Shown piece by piece: positions 1-6,892 of a DNA stretch of 25,876 nucleotides; the stretch's first letter is position 1, and each line of letters starts with the position of its first letter. This DNA comes from Cyanobacteria bacterium UBA2566 (GTDB taxonomy: Bacteria > Cyanobacteriota > Cyanobacteriia > Cyanobacteriales > Desertifilaceae). The stretch covers positions 1 through 25,876 of the forward strand of contig DDLS01000169.1 of assembly GCA_002340255.1 (NCBI GenBank), in the 5' to 3' direction. Below the pieces are notes generated by a model. The model saw only the letters and a list, made by a program, of their open reading frames with translations, did not search any database and was not told where the DNA came from. Position numbers and translations under genes: made by a program.

Positions 1-90
1 AATCTTGGCGATTGCTTCCCTGCGGTCGCAATGACAACTCGAATCTATGATCAACAATGTACCTCATAGCAGCGCTTCGCGCTGTATACA
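1..90. repeat. Right part of a dispersed composite palindromic repeat
   Basis: The first 90 bases closely match 15491-15580. Both contain the arm GCGATTGCTTCCC, the end TCGCAATGAC, a spacer ending in GTACCTCA, and a hairpin of the type CAGCGCTTCGCGCTG (70-84 here). The left arm of this copy lies outside the window. The unit seems to move or duplicate as a whole, because the hairpin and the arm stay together in both copies. There is no coding sequence in this stretch. Confidence 0.75.
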
Positions 91-132
91 GCATTTTTCG
101 ATGTTATGTGGTACACTTTTATCCCCCTAACG

Positions 133-154
133 CCCCTTTCCAAAGGGGATTTTT
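133..154 (+). terminator. Hairpin with T-run, likely terminator
   Basis: CCCCTTT (133-139) pairs perfectly with AAAGGGG (142-148) and is followed by ATTTTT on the + strand. The T-run is on the + side, so it would end a + strand transcript entering from the left of the window, and not the DUF3084 gene, which ends at 200 on the - strand. CCCCT/AGGGG hairpins are also common dispersed repeats in cyanobacteria, so a repeat is an alternative. Confidence 0.5.
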
Positions 155-199
155 CTTACTGTCCCTCTCCAGTTTCTTCTATAGAGGGATCGGCAGGCC

Positions 200-1729
200 C
201 TACGGAGCAGACAGAGAGGATGTACGAAATACTTCTTCATTGCCAGCAAAAGCAACTAAATCAATCTGTAGCGGGCCTGCAGTATAGGTAGTTTCCAAGG
301 CGATCGCTTGAATCGAGATTTGTGTCGGGTTTTCTTGAATTTTCTGCACAAAATCTATCAATGTCTCTGGTGAGCCATCTCCCACTTGTAAGCGGCTTTC
401 TAAAATCCCGCCTCGACGGGCCCGAAAGCGACAAGACTCAATTAAAATTCCGATTTGTTCGAGTAATTCTTCTTCATTCATCGTTGCGCCATTTGCTCTT
501 CCTGTGGCAATCACTTCTCCAGCCTCAAAAACCACTTGGTTTAATGCCACATCTGCAAAAAATTCCACATTCGATTCTCCGCGAATATAGTTGCCTGCGG
601 ATAACAGCCTGACTACATATTCTTGACCATCGGAAATTTGTTCTTGTAACTGTTCAACTTGTTCTGGAGTAACTTGAATGACCTGCTCATTTAGCTCTCC
701 TGTTCCCGGTTTCACCTGTTCTCTAGCAAATTGATTGGCAATTTCCAATAACCGATTGACCGCTTGCACGGAACCTCGATCCTCAAGCACTTCTACCACC
801 GCAGAAGCCAGAATTTGTCCTCGAAGTAAGGCTAAATTCCCTTGTCGTAAATCTTGGTAATCTTGGTAATATTGCTCAAAAATTCTCACTTGTCGCTCTA
901 AGTATTTTTGTTGTTTTTCCAGTTCCTTTAATCGCCCCTCCCGCTCTTCAATCACTTGATTGCGATCCTCAATTTCCTTATTTTGATTCTCAATTTCCCG
1001 ATCGCGCTCGGCAATTAGCTCATTGCGCTCGGCAATTTCTGCATCCCGTTGAGCAATTTGAGACCGAACCTCATCGCGCTGACGAATAAGTTCTTGCCGC
1101 TCTTCTCTTAATTGATCCAATTCCGATCGTAGAGTTTCAGTTTGAACCGTGACTTTTTGCAGTCGATCTTGGGCGAGTTGAAATTTACCCATGATTTCCT
1201 GCAACTGGCCTTGGGTTTGCTCAAAATTATCTTGAATGTCTCGTAACTGGCCTTGGGTTTGCTCAAAGTTATTTTGAACTTCTTTTAACTGAGCTTGGGT
1301 TTTTTTCAGATTATCTTCCGTTGCCAACTTCTGAGTAATAATGGTCTGCAAACTAGCATTGAGATTATCTAAATTCTGCTCTACTAATTCCCGTTCTGCT
1401 CGTGCCTGAGCTAAGTCAATTTCAATTTGTGCCTTTTGAGCTTCAGTAGACTGGAGGTCTCGACGGGCTTGACGGAGTTTACGCTGGGTTTCATCATACT
1501 CAAAAATGCCTCGGCGCAAGGGCTGACTCATGGCGAACAGAATCCCTAGGGTGGATCCAGAAATCAAGGTTCCCGTAACAATCGTGACTAAAATGGCAGT
1601 TTGTCGGGGGCGAAGTTTAAACAAACTTAACCTGGCTTTACCCACTTTTGTACCTAGGCGATCGCCTAGGGTAGCGAGTAAACCCCCTAAAAATAAAATC
1701 GAGACAATCAGAATAATGCCAATAGTCAT
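200..1729 (-). CDS. DUF3084 family membrane-anchored coiled-coil protein
   Basis: This 509-residue protein matches the cyanobacterial DUF3084 family. Two hydrophobic segments (about 1-22 and 45-67) flank a basic loop with GDRLGTKVGKARLSLFKLRP, followed by a long charged coiled coil (about 75-285) and a globular C-terminal domain (about 300-509). With two membrane spans, the N-terminus and coiled coil probably face the same side, likely the cytoplasm. The coiled coil has a 14-residue repeat containing NFEQTQGQL, visible as 42-bp units starting at 1203, 1245 and 1287, and seven-residue repeats of the AERNELI/AERDREI type. It lies 94 bp downstream of ntcA on the same strand and may share its transcript. 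The molecular function of the family is not known to me. Confidence 0.85.
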   Translation of the reverse strand: MTIGIILIVSILFLGGLLATLGDRLGTKVGKARLSLFKLRPRQTAILVTIVTGTLISGSTLGILFAMSQPLRRGIFEYDETQRKLRQARRDLQSTEAQKAQIEIDLAQARAERELVEQNLDNLNASLQTIITQKLATEDNLKKTQAQLKEVQNNFEQTQGQLRDIQDNFEQTQGQLQEIMGKFQLAQDRLQKVTVQTETLRSELDQLREERQELIRQRDEVRSQIAQRDAEIAERNELIAERDREIENQNKEIEDRNQVIEEREGRLKELEKQQKYLERQVRIFEQYYQDYQDLRQGNLALLRGQILASAVVEVLEDRGSVQAVNRLLEIANQFAREQVKPGTGELNEQVIQVTPEQVEQLQEQISDGQEYVVRLLSAGNYIRGESNVEFFADVALNQVVFEAGEVIATGRANGATMNEEELLEQIGILIESCRFRARRGGILESRLQVGDGSPETLIDFVQKIQENPTQISIQAIALETTYTAGPLQIDLVAFAGNEEVFRTSSLSAP

Positions 1730-1823
1730 GGGTAGCTAGAAACGATCCAAGATTCAGATATAGCCTAGCCCATTGTTGTCAAAGCGATCGCCCAAAATAC
1801 TAGAATTCATCCCTGAGTTCAAT

Positions 1824-2495
1824 TTAAGCAAACTGTTGACTCAAAACTACCGGATTATGTACCGTAATCTTCTTCTTATGGATAGAAATCATTTTTTCGG
1901 CCCGTAAATCACCAAGCAAACGGGTTACTGTTACTCGCGTAGAACCGATCGCCTCGGCGATCGCTTGGTGAGACAGTTTCAGATCGATGGTAATCCCATC
2001 CTCCGCAGGAATGCCAAAATCTCGGCACAAAATTAACAAAAAACTCACCAGTCGCGATCCCATATCCCGGTGGGCCAAAGTCTCAATCATCATCTCCGTT
2101 TGTAAGATCCGAGAAGAAAGACCTTGTAGCATCACCATCGACAGATCTGGATTTTGTCGAATCGTCTTCTCTACCCGATCGATAGGCAGGGAAAGCAATT
2201 CCACTGGAGTAAACGCCACAGCATGGTAAAACCGATCTGAGCGATGGCCCGTAATCAAGGACAACACCCCAAAGACACTATTTTCCCGGAGCAGAGCCAC
2301 GGTAATTTCTTCTCCAGCTTCATAAACCCTAGAGAGTTTAACCGCCCCTTTGAGCAGAAAATAAACCCGCTCGGCTGGATCGCCCGGAAAAAAGATCGTT
2401 TTACCACGCTCAAAGCTTTCCACCACTGGGGGAAAACCACCGCCACTGATTTGGCGAAACATAGCCGCTAGGGGTTTGTCATCACTGAGTATCAT
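1824..2495 (-). CDS. ntcA: Global nitrogen regulator NtcA (CRP/FNR family)
   Basis: The 223-residue protein is full length for NtcA, the cyanobacterial activator of nitrogen-assimilation genes that senses 2-oxoglutarate and is helped by PipX. Residues 30-120 form the cyclic-nucleotide-type beta barrel. F75, G76, V77, L78, R88, R129 and E134 match the 2-oxoglutarate contacts reported for Synechococcus NtcA (from memory). The helix-turn-helix is at about 174-197 (LSHQAIAEAIGSTRVTVTRL) and recognises GTA-N8-TAC. The start ATG at 2495 has GTAAGG about 6 nt upstream. The gene is divergent from fabI across a 339-bp gap. I saw no perfect GTA-N8-TAC site in that gap, so autoregulation is not visible here. 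Confidence 0.97.
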   Translation of the reverse strand: MILSDDKPLAAMFRQISGGGFPPVVESFERGKTIFFPGDPAERVYFLLKGAVKLSRVYEAGEEITVALLRENSVFGVLSLITGHRSDRFYHAVAFTPVELLSLPIDRVEKTIRQNPDLSMVMLQGLSSRILQTEMMIETLAHRDMGSRLVSFLLILCRDFGIPAEDGITIDLKLSHQAIAEAIGSTRVTVTRLLGDLRAEKMISIHKKKITVHNPVVLSQQFA

Positions 2496-2834
2496 ATTGC
2501 CTTACTTCTAATGTGTGACTGTGCGATCGCGATAGCATTGCGGAGCAATCTCGCTCTCCAACCAAGTGATCTGGTGAGCAGTCTATCACCTTCCACTATT
2601 GGCCTTAAAAGAAATTTAACGGAGTTTTTAACTAAAGCCGCTCTCTTCGTCAGGGATAGATAGGTATGAGTTTAACGAATCTGCGCCGGTTCGTGGAAAA
2701 TTCGATGCAAAAAAATCTCTTCAACCCAGATCGGGCCGTCAGTCTGTATGAGATGATGCCAATAGACCCGACAAAGGAGCATTCTGCACCAAGGTGGGGT
2801 ATCTCAGCTAGATTTTATCGACGATCAAACCATC
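2496..2834. other. Divergent ntcA-fabI intergenic region
   Basis: This 339-bp gap separates the divergent starts of ntcA and fabI and should hold both promoters. It contains a HIP1 site (GCGATCGC near 2523) and next to it a small imperfect palindrome, ATTGC-GGA-GCAAT. An open frame from 2666 runs into fabI in another frame but has no recognisable product. No NtcA consensus site, RNA gene or insertion sequence was seen. Confidence 0.5.
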
Positions 2835-3611
2835 ATGCTCAACTTAACTGGAAAAAACGCGCTGATTTTGGGAGTTGCCAATAACCGCTCCATCGCTTGG
2901 GGAATTACGCAACAACTGCATCAAGCTGGAGCTAACTTAGGAATTACCTATTTGCCTGACGAAAAAGACCGCTACCGTAAAAAAGTTGAAGATTTAGTTT
3001 CGCCCCTCAATCCGAGTCTATTTCTGCCCTGTGATGTACAGAATGACGCTCAGGTGGCCGAGATGTTCGAGACGGTGAAAAAGGAATGGGGACATCTGGA
3101 TATTCTGATTCATTCTTTAGCATTTGCGGGTAAAGACGAACTCAGTGGAGAGTTTAGCGACACGACACGGTCTGGTTTTCTCAAAGCGCTGGAAATTAGT
3201 ACCTATTCTTTAACTCAGTTATGCGCTCAGGCTAAGTCCTGTATGGCTGAAGGCGGTTCTATTGTCACCCTGAGTTATTTGGGAGGAGTGAAGGTGATCC
3301 CCAATTACAATGTTATGGGTATCGCCAAATCCGGTTTAGAAATGAGTGTGCGCTATTTGGCTGCTGAGTTAGGGCCCCAAAATATTCGCGTCAATGCCAT
3401 TTCTTCTGGCCCCATTCGCACCTTAGCTTCTTCAGCCGTTGGCGGCATTTTGGACATGATTAAGCATGTGGAAGCAATTGCTCCTCTCCGACGCACGGTG
3501 ACGCAAACGGAAGTCGGAAATACAGCCGCTTTTCTCTGTAGCGATCTGGCAAGTGGAATTACAGGACAGGTTATTTATGTCGATGCCGGATATGAAATCA
3601 TGGGCATGTGA
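2835..3611 (+). CDS. fabI: Enoyl-[acyl-carrier-protein] reductase [NADH]
   Basis: This 258-residue short-chain dehydrogenase-like protein reduces trans-2-enoyl-ACP in the last step of each cycle of type II fatty-acid elongation. The start MLNLTGKNALILGVANNRSI is the FabI-type nucleotide-binding N-terminus. The catalytic pattern is Y148, then Y158-x6-K165 (YNVMGIAK), which is the FabI spacing and not the YxxxK of ordinary SDRs. The C-terminal ITGQVIYVDAGYEIMGM is the usual FabI end. The ATG at 2835 fits the family N-terminus although no strong ribosome-binding site precedes it. It stands alone as a + strand unit, divergent from ntcA. FabI is the target of triclosan-type inhibitors. Confidence 0.97.
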   Translation: MLNLTGKNALILGVANNRSIAWGITQQLHQAGANLGITYLPDEKDRYRKKVEDLVSPLNPSLFLPCDVQNDAQVAEMFETVKKEWGHLDILIHSLAFAGKDELSGEFSDTTRSGFLKALEISTYSLTQLCAQAKSCMAEGGSIVTLSYLGGVKVIPNYNVMGIAKSGLEMSVRYLAAELGPQNIRVNAISSGPIRTLASSAVGGILDMIKHVEAIAPLRRTVTQTEVGNTAAFLCSDLASGITGQVIYVDAGYEIMGM

Positions 3612-3642
3612 TGAGAGTTAATAGTTCATAGTTAGTAGATGT

Positions 3643-3690
3643 GTGTAGGTTGAGTTCGCTACGCTCCAGGCTAATGAACCCAACTTACAC
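3643..3690. repeat. Imperfect inverted repeat downstream of fabI
   Basis: GTGTAGGTTGAGTTC (3643-3657) pairs with GAACCCAACTTACAC (3676-3690) with 13 of 15 positions matching. The arms resemble the dispersed cyanobacterial repeats built on GTAGGTTGGGTT / AACCCAACCTAC. It could fold as a hairpin at the end of the fabI transcript, but no T-run follows, so it is called a repeat and not a terminator. Confidence 0.6.
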
Positions 3691-3771
3691 ATGACAGAAC
3701 TAGCATTATTTGGCTCGGTCTTGCGAGAAGATTTCGATCGCGATCGCAGCAGGAACATGGTTTACGGATAA
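3691..3771 (+). pseudogene. Remnant of MNT-type nucleotidyltransferase
   Basis: A 26-codon frame starts MTELALFGSVLREDF and ends with TAA at 3769-3771. LALFGSVLRxDF is the start of the minimal nucleotidyltransferase (MNT) domain, where GS is the first nucleotide-binding motif and is normally followed by RPDSDIDLLV. Here the reading changes after DF to DRDRSRN, at a GATCGCGATCGC sequence, and the catalytic aspartates are missing. MNT proteins are usually antitoxins paired with HEPN toxins; no HEPN gene is nearby. The fragment is too short to work and is probably the leftover of a deleted MNT/HEPN module. Confidence 0.55.
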
Positions 3772-3874
3772 AGATCAATCCTAGCTTGGTTTCCTAATTT
3801 GCCAGCACGTTTCCTGTCCGCGATCGCCCAAAGAACTGTATCATTGACTCATGTAGACGGAAATTCAGAGAACG

Positions 3875-4486
3875 ATGGAAATCAGTGATAATGCGACCCA
3901 TCGCACAGCTTCGGTTCATCGAATAACTGGGGAAACGGATGTTACAGTATGGTTGGATTTGGATGGTCAGGGCAAATGTAGTGCCAAAACGGGAATACCG
4001 TTTCTCGACCATATGCTGCATCAAATCTCATCCCATGGACTGATTGACCTAGAAGTAGAAGCTCAGGGAGATTGGGAGATTGACGATCATCATACCAATG
4101 AAGATGTGGGCATTACCCTCGGTCAAGCCTTGGCGAAAGCATTAGGAGATCGCAAGGGGATCGTCCGCTTTGGTCATTTTATTGCCCCTCTCGATGAAGC
4201 CCTCGTTCAAGTTTCCCTCGACTTTTCGGGACGACCCCATCTGAGTTACGGTTTATCTCTTCCCACAGAACGAGTGGGAACCTATGATACCCAACTGGTG
4301 CGCGAGTTCTTTGTTGCGGTGGTCAACCATTCCCAAATGACCCTCCATATCCGTCAACTCGATGGCATCAACTCCCATCATATTATTGAAGCTACCTTTA
4401 AGGCTTTTGCCCGTTCCATGAGAAAGGCTCTGGAAATCGATCCTCGGCGAGCGAGTACAATTCCCAGCTCTAAGGGCGTATTGTAG
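3875..4486 (+). CDS. hisB: Imidazoleglycerol-phosphate dehydratase
   Basis: The 203-residue protein is a stand-alone HisB that converts imidazoleglycerol phosphate to imidazoleacetol phosphate in histidine synthesis, in the cytoplasm. The two pseudo-symmetric halves each carry a metal-binding histidine motif: DHHTNED at 71-77 and SHHIIEA at 167-173. FLDHM at 43-47 is also typical. Length matches single-function bacterial HisB, with no phosphatase domain as in enterobacteria. The chosen ATG gives the usual short N-terminal extension before RTASVHRITGETDV. No other his gene is adjacent, as is common in cyanobacteria where these genes are scattered. Confidence 0.97.
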   Translation: MEISDNATHRTASVHRITGETDVTVWLDLDGQGKCSAKTGIPFLDHMLHQISSHGLIDLEVEAQGDWEIDDHHTNEDVGITLGQALAKALGDRKGIVRFGHFIAPLDEALVQVSLDFSGRPHLSYGLSLPTERVGTYDTQLVREFFVAVVNHSQMTLHIRQLDGINSHHIIEATFKAFARSMRKALEIDPRRASTIPSSKGVL

Positions 4487-4588
4487 TCGAAAGGGATAAT
4501 TATTCATTCACCGAATCGCCAAATCGTGATTTTAGTGCGATCGCGTCTCATAATAGTGTCTGGTGAGTTATTTTGAAATCCTACAATC

Positions 4589-4852
4589 ATGCCTAGAACT
4601 CCAGATGAATATGCCGTCCATTTACTCATGAGTGGAGGCCACCGAGAAGTTGTACGCTTTCCGACCATTAAAGACTTTCAGAAGTGGTACGCTGCCGAAG
4701 TAGTGCAGAAAAGAGACAGTGATGAGTTTGTCAGTGTACCCATGAAAACGACAGAAGGGGAATACATGGTCATTCGACCTAATAGCATCCTAGCAATCCG
4801 GGTAGAACCGGTGTATACCAGCAGTATAGATCGAACTCCTATGGATGATTAA
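4589..4852 (+). CDS. Small conserved hypothetical protein upstream of mltA
   Basis: This 87-residue soluble protein has no signal peptide, membrane segment or motif I can tie to a function. It starts MPRTPDEYAVHLLMSGGHRE and reads like a compact alpha/beta protein, with a run EYMVIRPNSILAIRVEPVY near the C-terminus that suggests beta strands. The stop is only 8 bp before the mltA start, so the two are very likely co-transcribed and may be translationally coupled. I think it belongs to a small protein family conserved in cyanobacteria, but that is recollection; no function is claimed. Confidence 0.75.
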   Translation: MPRTPDEYAVHLLMSGGHREVVRFPTIKDFQKWYAAEVVQKRDSDEFVSVPMKTTEGEYMVIRPNSILAIRVEPVYTSSIDRTPMDD

Positions 4853-4860
4853 CAGTCTCT

Positions 4861-6024
4861 ATGAAACCCCTCGTCACCTCCCTAATTTTAGCGGCTGGAC
4901 TCAGTTGGATGCCTCCACTTTGGGGGCAGACTCCCTTACCCTCCCCTGCCGGTGATGTACTAGAAGTCACCCAGAGCGTAGAGAGTAATCTAGGTTGGGA
5001 CGATCGCCTGTTTGGCCCTTCTGGAGATAAGCGATCGCTCTTGAGGGCCATTGATTATAGTTTGCAGTATTTGCAAACCCCTAAGGCGATCGAAGACTAT
5101 ACCCAATTAAACCATCCAGAAATTACCCGCGATCGCGTCCGTCGGTCTTTGATTCGCTTTCGCCAGCTTCTGGTGGCTTCCCGCAGCGAGGCAGAACTCC
5201 AGAGAGCAGTAAAGCGCGAGTTTACCTGGTATCAGTCCGTGGGCAATGATGGCAAAGGAACCGTCGGGTTTACCGGCTATTTTGAACCCACCTACGCCGG
5301 AAGTCTCACCCGAACCGCCGAATATCGGTATCCCCTTTATGCTCGTCCCAGCGACTTTGAAGACTGGAGTAAACCCCATCCTACTCGTGGCGAACTCGAA
5401 GGAGAAAATGGCCTAGGGTGGCAAAGTCCCCTGAGAGGAACAGAAATTGTTTGGCTTGGCGATCGCCTGGAAGCCTTTTTAGTCCATGTTCAGGGTTCTG
5501 CTCAGATCCAACTCCCCAATGGCCAGGTCATGACCGTCGGGTATGCTGGGAAAACCGATCATCCCTATACCAGTATTGGCAAAGAATTGGTGAATGCCGG
5601 CCTATTTTCCCTAGAGTCGTTGACGCTACCGAAACTCATCGACTATTTCCACCAGTTCCCCGAACAGATGAACGAGTATTTACCCCGCAATCAAAGTTTT
5701 ATCTTTTTTAAGGAAACCCAGGGACAAGCGGCGACCGGAAATTTAAGCGTTCCGGTAACAGCTTGGCGATCTATTGCCACCGATAAATCAATTATGCCTC
5801 CAGGCGCTCTAGCTCTCATTCATGCTCCCCTTCCCGAACCCAATGCACTCGGACAGCTAGAACCCACTCTAGTGAGTCGGTTTGTCCTCGATCAAGATAC
5901 CGGAAGTGCCATTAAAGGAGCTGGACGGGTGGATGTATTTATGGGGACAGGACGCGAAGCCGGCGATCGGGCTGGGTTAACCAACTCCAACGGAGAGCTT
6001 TATTACCTGCTCCTGAAGCGATAG
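4861..6024 (+). CDS. mltA: Membrane-bound lytic murein transglycosylase A (MltA, 3D domain)
   Basis: The 387-residue protein is an exported peptidoglycan lytic transglycosylase that cleaves the MurNAc-GlcNAc bond with 1,6-anhydro ring formation. Residues 1-23 form a signal peptide ending near PPLWGQ; there is no clear lipobox cysteine, so lipid anchoring is uncertain. The MltA core includes FTGYFEPTYAGS, YPLYARPSDF, GKTDHPYTSIGKEL and WRSIATDKSIMPPGALALIH. The C-terminal 3D domain has RFVLDQDTGSAIKGAGRVDVF, where the last D (D358) is the likely catalytic acid by analogy with the E. coli enzyme, and GTGREAGDRAG. It follows the 87-residue gene by 8 bp and precedes petG by 52 bp. Confidence 0.93.
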   Translation: MKPLVTSLILAAGLSWMPPLWGQTPLPSPAGDVLEVTQSVESNLGWDDRLFGPSGDKRSLLRAIDYSLQYLQTPKAIEDYTQLNHPEITRDRVRRSLIRFRQLLVASRSEAELQRAVKREFTWYQSVGNDGKGTVGFTGYFEPTYAGSLTRTAEYRYPLYARPSDFEDWSKPHPTRGELEGENGLGWQSPLRGTEIVWLGDRLEAFLVHVQGSAQIQLPNGQVMTVGYAGKTDHPYTSIGKELVNAGLFSLESLTLPKLIDYFHQFPEQMNEYLPRNQSFIFFKETQGQAATGNLSVPVTAWRSIATDKSIMPPGALALIHAPLPEPNALGQLEPTLVSRFVLDQDTGSAIKGAGRVDVFMGTGREAGDRAGLTNSNGELYYLLLKR

Positions 6025-6076
6025 GATAGAAAACACACCATTATCATCACACTCTTAACAAGGAGAACATAAACCC

Positions 6077-6187
6077 ATGGTAGAACCCCTAATTTCCGGT
6101 ATCGTGCTGGGCTTAATTCCCATTACTCTCGCTGGCTTGTTTGTAGCTGCCTATCTCCAATACAAACGAGGTAATCAACTCGGTTAG
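6077..6187 (+). CDS. petG: Cytochrome b6f complex subunit PetG
   Basis: A 36-codon gene encodes MVEPLISGIVLGLIPITLAG followed by LFVAAYLQYKRGNQLG. This is the single-span subunit V of the cytochrome b6f complex in the thylakoid membrane, needed for stable assembly. The pattern MxEPLxxGIVLG at the start, the hydrophobic helix (about 5-26) and the basic end YLQYKRGNQ are diagnostic. A strong ribosome-binding site AAGGAGA lies 11 nt before the ATG. The gene is too short for most ORF finders. It sits 52 bp after mltA and is followed by a hairpin. Confidence 0.96.
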   Translation: MVEPLISGIVLGLIPITLAGLFVAAYLQYKRGNQLG

Positions 6188-6203
6188 ATCCAGATAAGCG
6201 TCA

Positions 6204-6257
6204 TAGACATCTCCTAAAACCCCGGTAGGGTTACAGCCTAATTTTAGGAGATGTCTA
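6204..6257. repeat. Perfect 16-bp inverted repeat between petG and the SpoIIAA-like gene
   Basis: TAGACATCTCCTAAAA (6204-6219) and TTTTAGGAGATGTCTA (6242-6257) are exact inverted copies with a 22-nt loop. It lies between the convergent ends of petG (+) and the 6295 gene (-), the right place for a two-way terminator. No T-run follows on either strand, so it could instead be a small repeat element or an RNA 3' stabilising structure. Confidence 0.7.
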
Positions 6258-6294
6258 ATAAATAGGGCATTGTAGCGACCTTTGAGCTGCCTTG

Positions 6295-6660
6295 TCACTC
6301 CTTGAGAATCCACTGACGCGCTTGTTCTTGTTCGGACAAACCAAAACAGGTCACTTCTAAGGAAGGAAACAAGCGGCGAGCTAAAGGCAGTAAAGACTGA
6401 ATCCACTTAGCATCACAAACCACAGCTTTTTTATCAAAATCCTTGAAGTGATTAAAGCCAATTTTCAAATCTTCTAGCAAGGCATCAGGGGTAATCCATC
6501 CCAATTGCTTGACTTCCACATAGGCTTGCAAACGGGGAGAGTGTTGCAGTTTCTCTTCAATCGCTTGACTGATTTTTTCGATGTCCTCGCGCTCAATTTT
6601 ACCTTCAATACTCACCGCAACGACTGAAGGACGATCCAAAGCAATTAACGTAAGCATCAC
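6295..6660 (-). CDS. SpoIIAA-like (STAS fold) domain protein
   Basis: This protein of about 120 residues matches the SpoIIAA-like family (PF11964 type): an alternating beta/alpha STAS-like fold with LIALDRPSVVAVSIEGKI, IEKISQAIEEKL, LQAYVEVKQLGWITPDALLEDL and KKAVVCDAKWIQSLLPL. Members are small cytoplasmic proteins in many bacteria with no firmly assigned role; some are thought to bind lipids or act in membrane-linked regulation. The start is either GTG at 6660 or ATG at 6657; a good GGGAGGA lies just upstream and suits either. It is downstream of ndhB but a terminator-like hairpin separates the two. Confidence 0.8.
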   Translation of the reverse strand: MMLTLIALDRPSVVAVSIEGKIEREDIEKISQAIEEKLQHSPRLQAYVEVKQLGWITPDALLEDLKIGFNHFKDFDKKAVVCDAKWIQSLLPLARRLFPSLEVTCFGLSEQEQARQWILKE

Positions 6661-6717
6661 CAGGTTCCTCCCATGCTGGGTCTCTTCCCTAAGTATAGCA
6701 ACTTTGACTCGGCAATG

Positions 6718-6746
6718 AAAAACCGCCTCCTCCTAAGGGGAAGCGG
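6718..6746 (-). terminator. Rho-independent-like terminator of ndhB
   Basis: On the - strand CCGCTTCC (from 6746) pairs with GGAGGCGG (to 6723), with one mismatch, and is followed by TTTTT (6722-6718). It lies about 150 bp past the ndhB stop and before the start of the SpoIIAA-like gene, so it likely separates the two units. Confidence 0.6.
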
Positions 6747-6892
6747 CTAGTTCTAGGATAAGGTTATCATACAGCAGTTTGGACAGGTATGTGGTAGATG
6801 GCGATCCCCCCCAACCCCTATTCTCGACTCTGAAATGGATGAACACGGGGATGCATAAAGGGGGTATCATGACCGCACCAAGTGCTGTAATC

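Noticed and set aside
2666..2884. 72-codon open frame overlapping the fabI start
   Set aside because: It overlaps fabI in another frame, has no recognisable motif and lies in the promoter gap.
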